From Hymenolepis diminuta (taxonomy: Eukaryota; Platyhelminthes; Cestoda; Cyclophyllidea; Hymenolepididae), in the NCBI GenBank assembly GCA_900708905.1, contig CAADRB010000092.1:135561-199560 (forward strand): 64,000 bases of DNA. The letters are read 5' to 3'. Below, piece by piece: positions 15,201 to 29,620 of this stretch. Below the pieces are notes generated by a model, which was not told the DNA's origin, did not search any database, and saw nothing but the letters and a program-made list of their open reading frames with translations. Both the position numbers and the translations under genes were made by a program. Each line of letters begins with the position of its first letter. Positions within the stretch are counted from its first letter, which is position 1.

Positions 15201-17239
15201 GATTTCAGATTCTCCAATCTTTCGCTGACATAAATGCAAACCAACCGTCCCATGAATTCTCGTATAACCGAGTAGTTCACCTACATCTTAAAGCAAATAG
15301 GGCTTTTACTTCCGTTTGCGTGCTAAGGCTTTGAAAATAATAATTGCGAATTCGTGATCAGGTTAAAATTGTAGTCAGAAATAGATCAGATTTTTACGTT
15401 ACACATTTTACCACGATTTTACTATGAAGGGTAAAGTGCAACTAATTATTCACATGGAAGAAATTATCCATATTATAACTCGTGTTATGTGAATTTAATT
15501 TTTAGCCCTTTTGTCAGATTCTTAATGTAATTTTGGCTCCCATGATGTAGAGCGGACCAGTTTTACTGCAGGGTCGATAGCATTTATTAAATTTGAAGTG
15601 ATATCTAAAGGTAAGGCCTTGGAGCCGTTTTAATTTGTATTCAGATTTTATTAATATTATCGACTGACTTATTAATAATAAATCTGTGAAATGAACTAAC
15701 ACAGCTACCCAATGAAAACTTTCAAATGTCGTTAGTTTTAGTGAGATTTAACTTTCCTAACCCCTTATTAGAATTAACTGGTAATATTGACATCGGTTCT
15801 ATAACTTTTAATTAGATAGGAAGTATTTTGCACCCTTAGACATTTCATAGACAGTGTGTTTGCCGGTCAATTTAAAATGATCATAGTCAAAATGTGTTTT
15901 CCTTGGAAAAAGAATTCTGGAGCGTTTGAAATACTTGTTATCGGTCTACGGCAAGCAGTAATATTTTTAATAAATCAATATTATTGTATTTATGAACTCT
16001 GTGATTGCTCAAACCATGGCTGTGTTTTTCAATAATACCCTTCTAGTAAACAAACAGGTATCGTGACACATCCATAAATAACTCGGCTGCAAATAAGAGC
16101 TTATGCAACTATGTAAATTTCTTTAAGTTCCAATGCATATCAAAATGACAAGTTCATTTAAACAGAAATGCCTCTCAGACGGCAAACATACACGTCGTGT
16201 TAATCAAAATGACATCTAGACAGGCATAATGCTGAAATTGTTATCTGACATACTTTGAAGTAAGTATTGAAAACATAGTTGAAATTGAGGCATGCATTAA
16301 ATTTTTAACTGGAACATATATATTTCTCAGAATGTCTTTAATTCTATTTGCAAAACGTCTTAAAATTCTAAAGTGAAAAATGGTTTGAAAATGGTTTGAC
16401 CATTCGATTTTTCATTCAAAAGCATAATTATCTACCCTACGAATCGTGCCTTACGCTGCGCATAATCTTCGATCACAATTTGATGAGACGTCGTCATTTT
16501 CAGTGATTAAAATGACTGCAAATGAAACCGTCATAACTTATATCTTTTATTGTTTGCAATAATTTTGGCTTTAATCCAAAATAGGAGATTAGTTTGTGTG
16601 GTCACGCAAGCAGGATGCGCGTTGTTTAATTTTTCCGAGACAATATATGCTTACATTATTTGGTATTGCTTGCCATAAGACCAAAAATCGAAGTATTTTA
16701 AAATTATTAGGATGTATTCATTGTAAGTGGATAAATAATTAAAAAACACCTCAGCTATATGATTCAAAACGGTGATAAACAATAACCGACATGCTATCGA
16801 AATCGTATATATCATTTGAAATATATGGCGATGTTTATACGGAAGAAAAAATAATTCCCTTGCTTTCATTGGCTGGTGTATTTAAATGCTGAATAGATGA
16901 ATTTAATTTCGGTTAAGAAGAAGGTATTGGAAGTTATGAAGAGAATTCGTTAGTTCAACGTTGATATATATTTCAACACTGGAATCCAAAAGGCAGCAAT
17001 AGTCTACTAAGAATTTTGCTGAAAAGCCAAAATGATTAAGAAAGACCTATTTTCCAATCCTTTGATTCCTTTTATTCAATCTGCAAAATGAGCAACATTT
17101 ACTGATTTTATAACAACGCAGCTTTATGTACAACCTTAAATAATAATCGGTCATTTGTAACTTGCAAATTCTTCTAAAGGATTGAATAGTTGCATTTTAA
17201 CAATTCTTTATTACGAATAAGTTTAGTCATTCAAATTTC

Positions 17240-17391
17240 CTCCTATCGGTATAGTGTCTGCCCATCGTTTATTTTTCATATCCTTTCAATTCTTTTCTGT
17301 ACTTGCTCTAATCGCAGGTGCGCCCTAGATCATTTGTTGACGGATGTAGGACTAAAAGAGGGCATGGGAGGTGGCGTATTGTCCGGTAATA
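17240..17391 (+). repeat. Diverged dispersed repeat, copy B
   Basis: Second copy of the repeat at 2066-2203, same strand and same order of shared blocks. Its 3' half (17320-17400) is notably G rich. An unknown family, possibly a nonautonomous element. Confidence 0.5.
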
Positions 17392-20300
17392 GGACGATGG
17401 CGGGATAGAGGTTTTTCCCTAACTCCTATATCCTTTAGTATAATATGACACCTTAATATTCATAGGCACAATTTTAATACCAAATTAGCTGAAGATGAAT
17501 CTCTTACAAATGGAAAGTTAAACATTTTTGTAATCCAACAATAATGTGTAGTCTGGATGGTAGACAACAACGAAATTTAAGCAGATGATTCAGAGATGCA
17601 AATTCCGAGAACGTATTTACGTAATAATGGTTTGATTGGACGATACTCCAGGTTATGTCACTGTAGCGCTATTCCAAGAACGGGGAAAAAATTTAAAAAT
17701 AGTAGAGCGATGGTGAATCGTTTAAAACTCTTAACCTTGAAAAGTGATCGACTCTGTTATCAGGTTTTTGAATTAAAGCTTATGAATCGTGAAATTGAAG
17801 ATATTCATTGAAATCCACAGGTGCCACATTTTATAAAATTATTTTTATGCAAGGCCATTAAAAGCAGTCGCGGTAAGAAGAAAATCTTAATACGTCGCTT
17901 TTGAAAGTTTTGCTATTATTACTATTTTATTAAAAAATCTAATGATGTGCTTCCCAGTATAACAGAATGAAAAGAAGCGCATACTAATTACTATTGGCGG
18001 AAACGTCTTTATTATGCTAATTATTCTAAGCTCGAAGACGGGCAAACTTCAGAGGCTAACAAATTTTTGTTCAAAATGAAAATTTTATTTCATTACCTCA
18101 CAGATCTTAACATTAACACAAAATTTTAAAGTAAAACGAGCTATATATACCTTCCATAAAGATGAATTTATGGTTTTTTAATTTTAAATTTTGATTGCAC
18201 TGGTCTCAAATTTTGATTTTTTCACTTGCAAATTATGTATATCTTAAAATAAAAATAATATATAGTTTCTGCAATATCGATTTACTAATTTAAGCTCAAG
18301 ATAAATGTTTCTGTCAACCTTACAAGTAGGGATTGGTTTTTTTAGCATTAACTTGATTTACCAACAAGAAAAATATTTGCTAGAAATTCATCTAAATTAA
18401 AGCATACTAAGTTTTAAGTACTCACAAATAAAGGGCTTAGTTACGCACCCTCTGAAAATTTTATTGAAAATGGTGGGGAAGATGTCGATATAACAGTAAC
18501 ATTTAAATAGTATAAATAATGAGATAAATAGATTTATTTACTACCATTCAGGTGAGAATGCAAACTTTTCCTTCAAATGCGATTTTTATTCTTCAACCTT
18601 AACCGTTTGCTTCCTATATCGAATTGTAGATCAGTAACCTTGAATTCCTTAAATGCCTATTCTCATTTCAAAATGGTCATTAGCGTTCATCAGAATCGTT
18701 TTATCATTTTTTTCCTAAATGTATATTTTCCCATGATACTGTCTTTTTTTACAAAGAATTACAAAGAAGTTCTTGAACAGGGGCAGTTAAACTGTCCTTG
18801 TTACTTTTTGACATTTTGAAAAAACAGAAAAATGTTGCCATTTCCACCGCATTACTTAGCTTTTCGCCGCAAGATACATCAAAGCTTCACTTTAACATGA
18901 TGTATTTTTATCCAATATCAACGTGACGGCATATTAATGAGAAATATGTTGTTCCAAGACTTTACATACATAGCGGTATAGATCATATTAAGTATGCAAA
19001 TTATTCATGATGAAAAACAAATTACTGGACAGTTCCGCCATTCGGATATGAGAATAGCTTCAATTCCATATCGACGAAGAACAAAATAAGCAGTTATTTG
19101 TATCGATAACGAGATATTTTGCTATTTTTAGTTTACTCAACTGAAATGTTGCAATTTTAATGAAGACGCAAAATTTTTATATTCAGTATATTTGTGAAGA
19201 GCAAACTAATCCGTACGTAAAAGTCCATATATTAGATGAACAATTTGCGCTAAAGTATTTTGTTTTCTCCAGGAGTAAACATAATCACTCATTTTTAATG
19301 ATTAAAATAACTCGTTTTTGACTTAAAACAATGATCAAATGAAGCAAATACGCTACTCATATCTGTAACATATGTGATGACATATAAAACGCTTTATTAA
19401 CATAAGATGGCATATATATGCTGTTATAGTGGATTAATGAAGGACATGTAATGTAATTGAAAGGAGGATGTGTGTAACTCAAGCAAGCCCTGCTATGTTA
19501 ATATCATAGAAGCTATAATCATCCTGCTGTCTTTGTCAATAGAAAAAATGACTTTGCTTGTTTGTGTCTGTTGTTCTAAATATAGTAATGGCGCATCACT
19601 CAATATTTTAAGTAGTGTCAATCTGAATTTACCCCTTTATCCGTATTCAGATGATCCTGAACTGCAAATTAAATAAAACTCAAATAAGTTCGGACAAATA
19701 TTTAGGGCATTTTTCGTGCATTTGCCTTGAAAACTAAACTTCAACCGGACAATCTCAAAAATTTAAAACAGTAAAGATTTTATGAACTAAGGGGCCTTAA
19801 CAGCAAAAAGAGTTGATAAATATTTAGGTTGCTTGTCTGATATCATTCAGTTTACACTTCCCTTCTACTCAGTTAATTATAAAATTGATAGCTACATACT
19901 TAAATACTAAATTATGCACAGATTATTTGTTCAAATTGATTTACCAATGTTTATCACTTTCTGTTTAAAATAAACTCCAACACACAACTTATTTTCACTC
20001 AACTTTGAGAAAACTGTAAAAGTGAAAATGTACTGTTACACTTCTATGCAAATATTTTTAAAAATTTGATGGGCAACCTTGTCAAATTCAAGACTGTGTT
20101 GATAAAATCCATGACTCTAGAATAGTTAACTGGATCAAATTCAAAATAGTTTCAATTCTCGCATATTTGTAGTTAATGAGTCTTTGAATATATGAATCTC
20201 TTCTTTCAAATTGCAATCTGCATACGGGGACTAGCTTTAAAAAGAATTGTCACTGACTTTTACATATTTAACACCAGAAAATAAGTAATAAATACAGCTT

Positions 20301-20976
20301 TATTTTTTCTCAGTCCTTAATTTCAGATTATTTACAAAAATATATTTTTTAGAAAACTGTAGACAATTTAGAGTTAAGGCAGTATTTGTTAATTGTTAAA
20401 CGAAATTACTATATCCTTACTTATTCCTAATTACTAAACTTTTAAAAAATTTTCAAATTGCTAAAATATAAAATATAATTTTTTCTTAAATATTTTCGAT
20501 TTTGTCAAGATGGAATTCTTTGAAATTGGCACCATTTTATGGAATAAATGGTGAAATATCTTCTTTTGATTTTTGCCCATGTATAGGTGCTTAGCGGATT
20601 TCACGTTGCAAATCCAAAATAATGCATTTTGAAAGATGGATTAGAAAGAACCTCCAAATTTTTTTAACAGTGTTGGGCTTCTGACTAACGTGATATTCAT
20701 TGTTTAAATTACTTCTATGTAAGATTTGAATTTACACGCTTATTTTGAGTATGAAAATAAATACAAGGCTTTTGGTGTCTACAAATATTTTGAAAGGGGT
20801 GTGTTTAAGTGCTTCGGAGGCAGAAGAGTATGTGTTAAAAGAATCAGTCTATTTTATTTAAGGACACAATTTGATTCATGTCACATATTTAAAAAATAGT
20901 ACATCGGTTAAACTATTTCTATTAACTGTCACAGAAACTCTGCAGAATGTTAAGCAGAATTGGTGAATGTATATAT

Positions 20977-21926
20977 ACAGGGAGCGTAAAGTATCTGAGG
21001 ACACTTATATTTTGTAATTTAAACTAACTGGATAATAAATAATGCATTTTTTATGTCAAAAAATCTTATGTCAGATACTGCTATCAGTAATGAAATGAAA
21101 AGACACGCTGCAGTAGTGTCTATTAAAGCAAAATACGGGAATTTAAAATTGCAAGATTTGTAAAAGTCACCAGATCATTTGTTTGCAGAGTTAGAAAGAA
21201 GCTGAATGAAAAGCATGGAAATGAGTTGGCCACTAGGAGGAAGAGAAAAGAGCATTGTCAACGCTCTGCTCACTCACTCAAGCAGAACACCTGAGTTTAT
21301 GGGAAGAGTGCATGACATGACATGGTGTACAAAAATCCCGAGAAGTCAATGCGCGACATCTTATCAAAGATCCTCAAGCGTCTGAAGGAAAAGCTTTATA
21401 TAAGCAATACTGTTAATCATAATCTCAAACGTTTCTCGGCTAGGTCAGTTTGTGTCGATAAAAACAATTCGATAGAATCATTTAATGCTTACAAAAAGGA
21501 TCCTTCCACAAAATGAAGCACCCAGAAGAAGAGAAGTGTCTTCGGTCTTCTCCGATGGAAAACTTCCTCCAGGATTAAGAAGTCAATCGAAGAAGTGATA
21601 GGCTGACTATGTGCAGACGGACCCCAGTGAAGTTTTAACTGTTATGCGCACAAAGTCTCCATCAACAGTGATGATTTTCGGTATTATTTTTAACGATGGG
21701 GAAGGGCACATTATGACTCCTTATTTTTTCCACAGGGTCTTAGAGTCAATACAGATTCAGATGCCTATGTTGAAACTGTTCAAACCGTTTATGTTAAGCC
21801 ATCTTGGATAGACAGCGTAGCCAATGGAGAAAGACCCTGTTTTCCAAGTAGTTTTAGCTCCATTCCATAAAGCTCTCAAAACCGAGTATTATATGGATTA
21901 TCAAGAATTTTCATCATCATTAGGCT
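20977..21926 (+). mobile_element. Degenerate Tc1/mariner-family transposon copy, frame broken, 3' part missing
   Basis: Reading across frames gives pieces of one transposase. A helix-turn-helix region follows 21068 (ARFVKVTRSFVCRVRKKL near 21150). A linker with VYKNPEKSMRDI falls at 21325-21360. A DDE-core section (21600-21830) has VLTVMRTKSPSTVMIFG, then a shifted frame with a GLRVN-type stretch and a WIDSVANGERPCF stretch, and the match ends near a NFHHH motif at about 21926. Several stops and frameshifts make it inactive. The left end has a run (acagggagcgtaaagtatct) that could be the inverted terminal repeat; no matching right end is visible, so the 3' third including the last catalytic residue seems deleted. 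The family call is firm; boundaries are approximate. Confidence 0.82.
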
Positions 21927-22455
21927 AATATTATGCTAATTTGTGCTGTTATAAGAAATTGTAAGTTTCAACCATAAACGGTTTAATTTTCTGTTTTTTT
22001 TAAAAGTGCGAAAGGTGGCTTATAATGAACAGTATGCTTTAAACTCCATCAACTTAGTTTGGAAAAAACATTAAGTTGTTTCTTCTTGGTTAGGTGGCAA
22101 AATGTCTCCCTAACTAAAACGAAAAATATCAAATATAATTGCTATCATTAAATTTATTTTCATAAAAAACGTGCTTATCTTCATCACTTTAAATAATGAC
22201 TCCTGTTAAAAAGCTAATTTATCATATTTTTTCACCTTTATCGGATACTTTTTTCTTTCATGTTAAATAGTGATTTCAAATTGTTCTTTGCTGACTCATG
22301 TCCGACGGTTTGAAAGTCAAGAAATGACCAGTCAAATTAATGGGTTAGGAATAAGTATTTTTTAATATTTTGCCACAAGAAATAGGTAAAACTTCATTAT
22401 TTTGTGAATGTCTTGGTTAGATTACCTTGAATTATATTTATAGTGGTAACGGCTT

Positions 22456-22473
22456 AAATAATAATAATAATAA
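22456..22473 (+). repeat. (AAT)n microsatellite
   Basis: About six aat units in a row, just past the mariner remnant. Confidence 0.9.
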
Positions 22474-23405
22474 ATCTTTACTTTCAGCTAAAAGATTTTT
22501 TCATTTCTCTCATGAGGTCTGCCTGTAGGTGTGACTCGTTCAAGGAATACCTCTTAATTTAGCACACAGACAATGATGCAGTAATGGCTTGGCACTAAAA
22601 CTCTATTCTTTATAATAAGAAGTTTTAACAACAACAGTTCTAAAACCTATAACTGTAAGGTTTTGCATTTTCAGTTTGCTTTGCACGTTCAGTATGCACC
22701 TACTAGAAAAAGTAACTGATTTTGCGAAAATTTCTAAAAATTATTAAATATTTTACTCAACTTTATTATTTATCCCAACTCCGTTTCAATGACTAAAATT
22801 CAATATTTTTTGCCCTCTAAGAATTGTGAATAAATTGCTATGGTTACTGTAACACAAAAATTATTATTTAAATGGGAAATAAAGACCGAATTTCGTTTCA
22901 AAAAATCTGAAATAAAAATGAATGACTATAAATATTTAGCTTCTCTTCACAATATCAATTCACTTTTTAACTTAAGTATATGAATATAGGTGTGTTAAAT
23001 TGAAATAAATATGTATTTTTCTATTTTTTTTTCATCAGTAGCACTATGCCGGTACATTAAGTAAAATGTAAAGTATGATGGTATCAGTTACTTCTAGCCT
23101 GACTAGTTGGTTGATATAATATATAAATGCAGAGGAAACTTCTACAGTGCAATATGTTTTCCTGTTTTAATACTCTCAGTCAGTTGATGGATCGGTTAAA
23201 AATATCTCACCTATAATTCAGAACCAATATGAACAAAAATATTTAGCAGAAGAAATTTTGAGATATAAGACTTAGCAGAATAATAAGAAAATGCAAAATT
23301 TCGGATTGAATATAACATAGTAATTCTTTAATAAAATCTTTCTAGAAATTATTGATATAGAATAAAAGTTGGATAAGGTCGTGCAGAAGTTCAAAAATAT
23401 AGAGC

Positions 23406-23425
23406 ATATATATATATATATATAT
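23406..23425 (+). repeat. (AT)n microsatellite
   Basis: An uninterrupted dinucleotide AT run of about ten units. Confidence 0.95.
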
Positions 23426-26400
23426 CGGTCTTGCCAATACCTTGAGTTGGTCTTCTGTTTGTAAGAAGCACTATTCTGTGCCCAATGTAAAAGCTCAATT
23501 ATATTTAAATGCATTTGCAAGTCATCTTTATGTATTTTAGTCTGTAAGAAGATACAAATAAATGATCATCTACCCAATTACATTAACTGGTCAACAAGAT
23601 CTGATTACCGTCAGTATAAACACAGCCGTGAAAACAAATTTTTAGATCATTTGGCCATTATAGATGCCCCGTGAAAATTTAAATATTGTAAGACTATTGA
23701 CATCGACTTTATTACATCTTTATAGGCGGTCCACGTCTCATCTCTTGGCGGATTATTTTCCGGACTATTTAACGTGTTCAGATACCACTGCCTAAAATAA
23801 ACATGAAAAAACCTCTCCTTTAGCAAGTGTAATAATACGTTTTTTCCTCAAATTTCGCTACTTCGGCTGAATGATATGCTTTTGCTCAATAATACAGGTA
23901 ACACACCCCTGTAAACTAGTCGAAATTTAATAGAAAATATATCCCAACCCGATAGATCCGTATTCTGATAGAATTTTATGTGATATTTACATGTATGAAG
24001 TATATATGAGTGATAATTTAAGAAAACCAGTAAATAGGCCCATGAAATTGTATAATTCCATTAGATTCAGTTATGTTATCTAAGAAAACAGCACCGCCAT
24101 GACAGTATTCATTTTATTTTCCTTTTTTGTATTTATTTTTAAAATGAGATAAATCTGTCGGCCAATCCAAAGAAAGAAATAGGGACAGTGTTGAATGCCA
24201 GCTTTGAACTCAAATAAGATATTTATTGAAAGGTGAAGGCACTTTTAGAATCAATTAAATTAAATATAATAATTATTTAACAATTGCACCCAAATTGGAT
24301 TGATTTATTTGATTACCAGTGACTGATAGAAAATTTCTAACATTTTTATGCATCCATCAGCTAATAAAACCTTCACGGATAGAATTTTGATTTCGTCATT
24401 CTCGTGCTTTGGATTTTCCCATGAACCAGGTTGAAAAATATCTCTAAGCATTTAATCGAATATATCAAAACTCTGTTTTAGAATCTAACAGGGGAATGTC
24501 GCTAACTCCATCAAAATCATTTTTATGGGTTTCGAAATAAGTAGGCTAATTTATTGTTTAATATTTGGTGCAAAGTATCTTTCTGGATTGATTTGACCAG
24601 CAGAAGATAATATCTGTTTTGTTTGCAGATTAGAGTTGGATTTCAAGAAGGGTTAATTAGTGCAATAATTCAAAATGCAAACATGCTGAAATCCATTTAA
24701 ATTTGCAACAAATAATTCTACGGAAGGAAGGAAAATGATCAGCAATGAATTTGAAGCTCTGTCAAACTTATTGTATGGGAGAATATAAATACAATTTGCA
24801 GTACTGTTCATTTGGTATTTTCTGTGGCTTATGAACCCTTAGAATTATATATTTTCTTCGCTTTAAGGTGAATATTTTTCTAGTACGAAACATTTCAAAG
24901 AATTTAGAGTTGTGGATTCTTCTCAAATGAGCATTAAATCCGGGAACTTTATAAACAAAATTTCGTGTTAAATATGATGATCGTCTCATTTCACTAAAAT
25001 TTAACGGGTCACATGCTTTGCAGATGTATATAACACTTAAAAATTCCTATATTTTGAGGTGATCTAATAAAATAATATTTTTGTTTTATAACCGTTGTAA
25101 ATGTATGAATCTATATTCCATCTCCATTGAAATATGGCCTGTTTAACTTGAATTTTGGATAATTCACTATAAGCTTTGTGAATTTCCAAAATTTTTGTAC
25201 CTAAAGTTCTGCATTTGCTTTAGCCATTGGATGTAAATTATTGATTTAAAATAAATTACATGAGTTCCAGAAACAACAAAGACACTGCCTTCCTCTTAAA
25301 TGTACTAATTTTTTGTTGCTATGCGCCTACCATCGGAAGGAAATTCACACACCGAATGGAAGAGTTCAGAAGTGTATTCAGCGCGTGTCTCGATTAACTC
25401 TGAAATGACTCTGAAAATGGAAAAGATTTTCAAATGATGTAATAATAATGTAGTATTAATAGTGTATTTTAATATGCATGCTAGATTAATGACACGTTCC
25501 CTTGACGAATTATTCTGAAAATTTCATGTTTAATTAATTAGGAAAAACAGTTGAACGTTGAATATGCCTAAATATTTTTTTAATTTTTATCAATACAGTT
25601 TAGCAATAAATAGAAAAAAAATTTTGTTACAAACAACTTCAATCTATTTTTGACATCAGTCACTCTCTGTTTAATTCCACTCTTATTAATTTTAAATGTG
25701 CTTTATTTAGATAACACCTTAAACTATATTTAAAAATGATCCAAAATGTAGTAGGCTAAGGAAAATTAAAAAAACTGGTTTTACATAAACTTCGGTAGAA
25801 AGAATAATATTTTGCAAGGAGTCTAACTTTTTCTTTTGACTTATTTTAGACACTGTGGCCATAGACAGTCCAACGAAATGACCTGTTATTTTGTCGTCAT
25901 TTGCTAACATAGAGGGATTAAGAGACAATCTTAACCTTTTTGTCATGGACAGGAACACATTCTAGCAAAAATTAGTTGACGGCGGCGGAAACTTTTATTT
26001 GAAATAATTTTCTATGTTTCAGAGAGGGTTTATTGCTCAAAGGAACAAGATACTTTGTAAAACTGATTCAAAATATAAAAACGGTATATGAATTTCGGAA
26101 GTGTCCGCATCACAATTTTCTAAATGCCAGATGTTAAACCAAAAGATTCACTTTTTTCTTTTTTAGGAAATGACAATGATACTTGAGTCGATCAAATGCA
26201 ATTAAAAATTGCTAGAAGAAATGATAATTATTTTCCCCGCTCTTAATAATCGGCTTACTTATTTAAGCCGATACCGACTGAGAGTGGGTTTCGTTAATAC
26301 ACGCGTGTTGACTATAGCGTGCCTTATGCTCTGCCGTGGGTTATTGGCTTCTGTGTTAAGTTGCTATATCACCAAGCTTTCTCGATTTTTGGCTCTGCTA

Positions 26401-29039
26401 GATTACTACCAGAAATTTTGGTTTGTTACATAGACAAATAAACATTTTTAGTTAATGTGATGTTTAATTTGCATAAACCTATCAAAAATATGTATAAATG
26501 ATATTAATTTTCTACAAATATGTCCAATTTGAATTTTCACTGATGTAGGATAAGTTTCTTAGTATCAAATAGATTTAAATATTTTCTCATCTGAATATGA
26601 ATTTTCGTCCTTAATGATCAAAACATAATTATTTAATTTGAACCTCAAAAGTATCCTTATATACCCACTCTAACGTATCTGAAAAAATTTGCTTAAATCA
26701 ATCACAACTAAAAATCCATAGCCACTTGCCCCTTAAGTAAATGAAAAGCTCCTCCAGCTAGACTATAATTACTTACTTTAAGCGGATATTGGAACAAAAA
26801 GTGTTAAAATCATGTGCAAACTTCAAAATATCTTCAAAATTTCATACCTATGATTGTACTAGTTTAAATTTTGATCTGTTTCCATGATACATTTTAAACT
26901 TACTCATTTCCATTCACGTTATCTCATTTAATGGAGGTCAGTTGAAATGGAAACAATCAATTGCAGTATGCACTTAATTGTAAAGTTACGGTAAGGATCA
27001 ATTAACTGTCTTTTTTTACTTAAGGAAACACTTTTGCAAAATGATTGTAAATGCTAATTTTATTCCATCCCCTGGCTAAGCATCGGTCTCTATTGTGAAA
27101 GATGCGCCTCTTTTAATACGCTCACTTGCTGGTCTTGTCAATGCGTTTTTATCATTTCTCCCTTCCCTTGCTAAAAGCTAATGGAGACTGAGAGCGCTTG
27201 TCGCGACATGCAAGCGTCAGATATATGATGGATAAAGTGCTTTTAAATAAAACACCATAACACGAAAAAAAGAGCAAACGAAAATTAGTGTTATAGTTCT
27301 CTTCAGTAAATGCCACTTGGGAAAAAGTCATACTTTAAATTATAAAGTAAACATTGGTAATCGTTATATTGTTTAATTTTACTGTATGAAATCAATCATT
27401 AAGATATCTTCATGCAGTCAACATAGCAAATACACCTAATAATACCTCAAAACAAACATTAATTATAAATAGAAATGGTTTATAAGGAGAAACTACCTTG
27501 AAAACTCATTGCATATTTGGATGTACCTAAAGCCTTTATGTATATACACGTAGGTCGAATATTAATCTGCAAACGACTGGAACGTAGGTTTGTCCTTCCT
27601 ATCTCAATAAATGCTTATTTCTCATGATTATTTTCCCTGGAGTAATCCGATTTCAGTATGCACGTAAGATGCTTAAATTTTTATTAAAAATAGTAAATGA
27701 TTAGCCGATTTATAGTTTTTCTTGATTATAAAAATCTTGTTATTTAAAAATAGGCTATTCTATGCCATCGAGATGTGTTAAGTACCAGTTCACATTCTTC
27801 TAGATGATATATGTTTTAAGATAGATCACGCTTCCTTAAATATTAAAATTTGTGTTATATGACCAACATCTTAACCTCTCTTTTTTGGAACAGAACATAT
27901 TTGTTATACCTTACAAATTTCATGAAAGGAATGCGCTAAAAGCACTTACCGCTGTGTCTTATCGAAATGATGATAGATAAGAGAGGCACTAGCCAATTAA
28001 CGTTTTTACAGTCAATCATCAAATAATGTCATTTTGTGATAAATCATTAAAATAGGAAAATTACCGTTGTGGGTCTGGGCAAATTTGTATGGGTGTCGTT
28101 AAATAGACTTTGGTGGATGTTGCATAAAAACTTATCATTGGGTAATTCATTCGCCTAAATGTCTATCTATATACATCAATTATCAATTCATTGGAGTTGT
28201 TATAATACCCTAGTTTGTAAGCAAAAACCGGAAAACCATGTAGAGTTGATCATGCAGAATGTTTTTAGTAAAAAATATACAAATTTTTGTAATTTTATTG
28301 ATTTTTTAAAAATTTCTTCTCTCAACTGCGGCTTCTTCAATCCCGTCAGGTAATTTATAAGTATGACATTTGATGTTTGGTGGCCGGAATCTAAACCGCA
28401 TTATAAATAAAATTCTTATATCCCATATAATCGCCCTATTAATTTTGCATGTCAGAATTGTAACTTTTGAATAGACTGGTATAAACCGTCTCATTAACGC
28501 GAAAAATCCAACTTTGGACTTTTGAACTTAAAAATAGATTTTTTGCGACAAATTCAGAGCCTTACTTAAGTTCTACAATCTTTTTGTACACTCATTCATA
28601 TTAAATTTTAAGTAAAGCTGTGAGAAACAGCAAGGATTAAGAGGGATTTTATTTAGTAGTACAAAGTGAGTATAGTCAATTAAGAACGGCAACAATAAAT
28701 CGAATGAATTCACTCTCTCAAAGAACTTGATGTTTTTCATTCCTCCCATTAGCGCCTATTATTCGCTTATGCTACTTCCTAAGATATTCACACAATGAGG
28801 TTTGGTGGAATTTTCAGATTGCTTTCAATCTTTCAAACATATACTCTGCTTAACATTCTTTAATAGAATTTCAGCAGAGTGTTTGGTGGATTAACAAGTT
28901 CTTTATTAGCTCGTAAATTGAGGCACATTTATGTGACTCAGCAATATACAACTGCTGATCCAGACAATAATTAATCAGTATTTGAATGCTGGCTCGAAAA
29001 GACCCTTTTAGACAACTTAAATTTTTCTAAGATGTTGAC

Positions 29040-29293
29040 GTTGCATGTCCTTTTTTAATAAAGAGAGTATACCATATACTAATCGGACAAGCGGATGTGT
29101 AGCTGAAGCAGTGGGGAAGTACTTTGAGAAAGGGGTAGGGGACATAGATCATGGTATCAGGATAATTCATTCTCCTCCGGCTAGAAGAACATATAATGTC
29201 GCCTTTCAAACGGCCATTAAAAGAGCTTGCACTGAACCAGATATCGTTCTGCGATGCGTTATTTCTACCATCCTTGTCATGCATAATACTTAA
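29040..29293. other. Higher-GC island, open on both strands, unidentified
   Basis: This 250-base stretch is visibly richer in G and C than its flanks and is open for 82 codons on the plus strand (29045-29293) and 91 on the minus (29302-29027). I recognise no domain in either reading. It could be a lone exon, an old insertion or chance. Confidence 0.3.
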
Positions 29294-29592
29294 AACAAGC
29301 ATAACCTGAAAACTGAAATTCCTTGTTGATAGCTGAGCACAAAGAATATTGATTCTGTCTATAGTAAGGGTATATTGCCTTCTTCTATTTTGATCATTAA
29401 TATAACCTTCTGGTACAGTAACTAGAGGAATGCTTTTAAGAATCCTACTTAGATTAATGAATGAGCATTCACTAAGATGTTATTTGGAAATATTCACAGA
29501 CACATTTTAAATTGCAAAACTAGCAGCCACTTTTAATAGAAATAAAAACGCAGCTTCTGTGTATTAAACCAGGGTGTCCATAAGCGAGGTTT

Positions 29593-29620
29593 ACCAGCAC
29601 TAAGAGTTTTAGTGCCAGGT
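29593..29620 (+). repeat. Hairpin in a possible transposon end
   Basis: The inverted arms gcactaa (29597-29603) and ttagtgc (29609-29615) with extra pairing outside form a strong stem with a 5-base loop. It lies just after ccagggtgtcca (29572-29583), which reads like a transposon terminus, and before a G-rich stretch. The class is not recognised. Confidence 0.4.

Larger units (their letters stand above)
1..20976. other. Intergenic or deep-intronic, A+T rich, no recognised gene
   Basis: Apart from the repeats listed separately I see no coding signal. The longest frames (for example 10482-10835 plus, 117 codons) have no recognisable domain, no codon pattern unlike the background, and no consistent splice neighbours. 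Confidence 0.7.

Noticed and set aside
21927..22300. Right end of the first mariner copy
   Set aside because: I looked for an inverted match to the left end and for the missing PDLNP region, and found neither.
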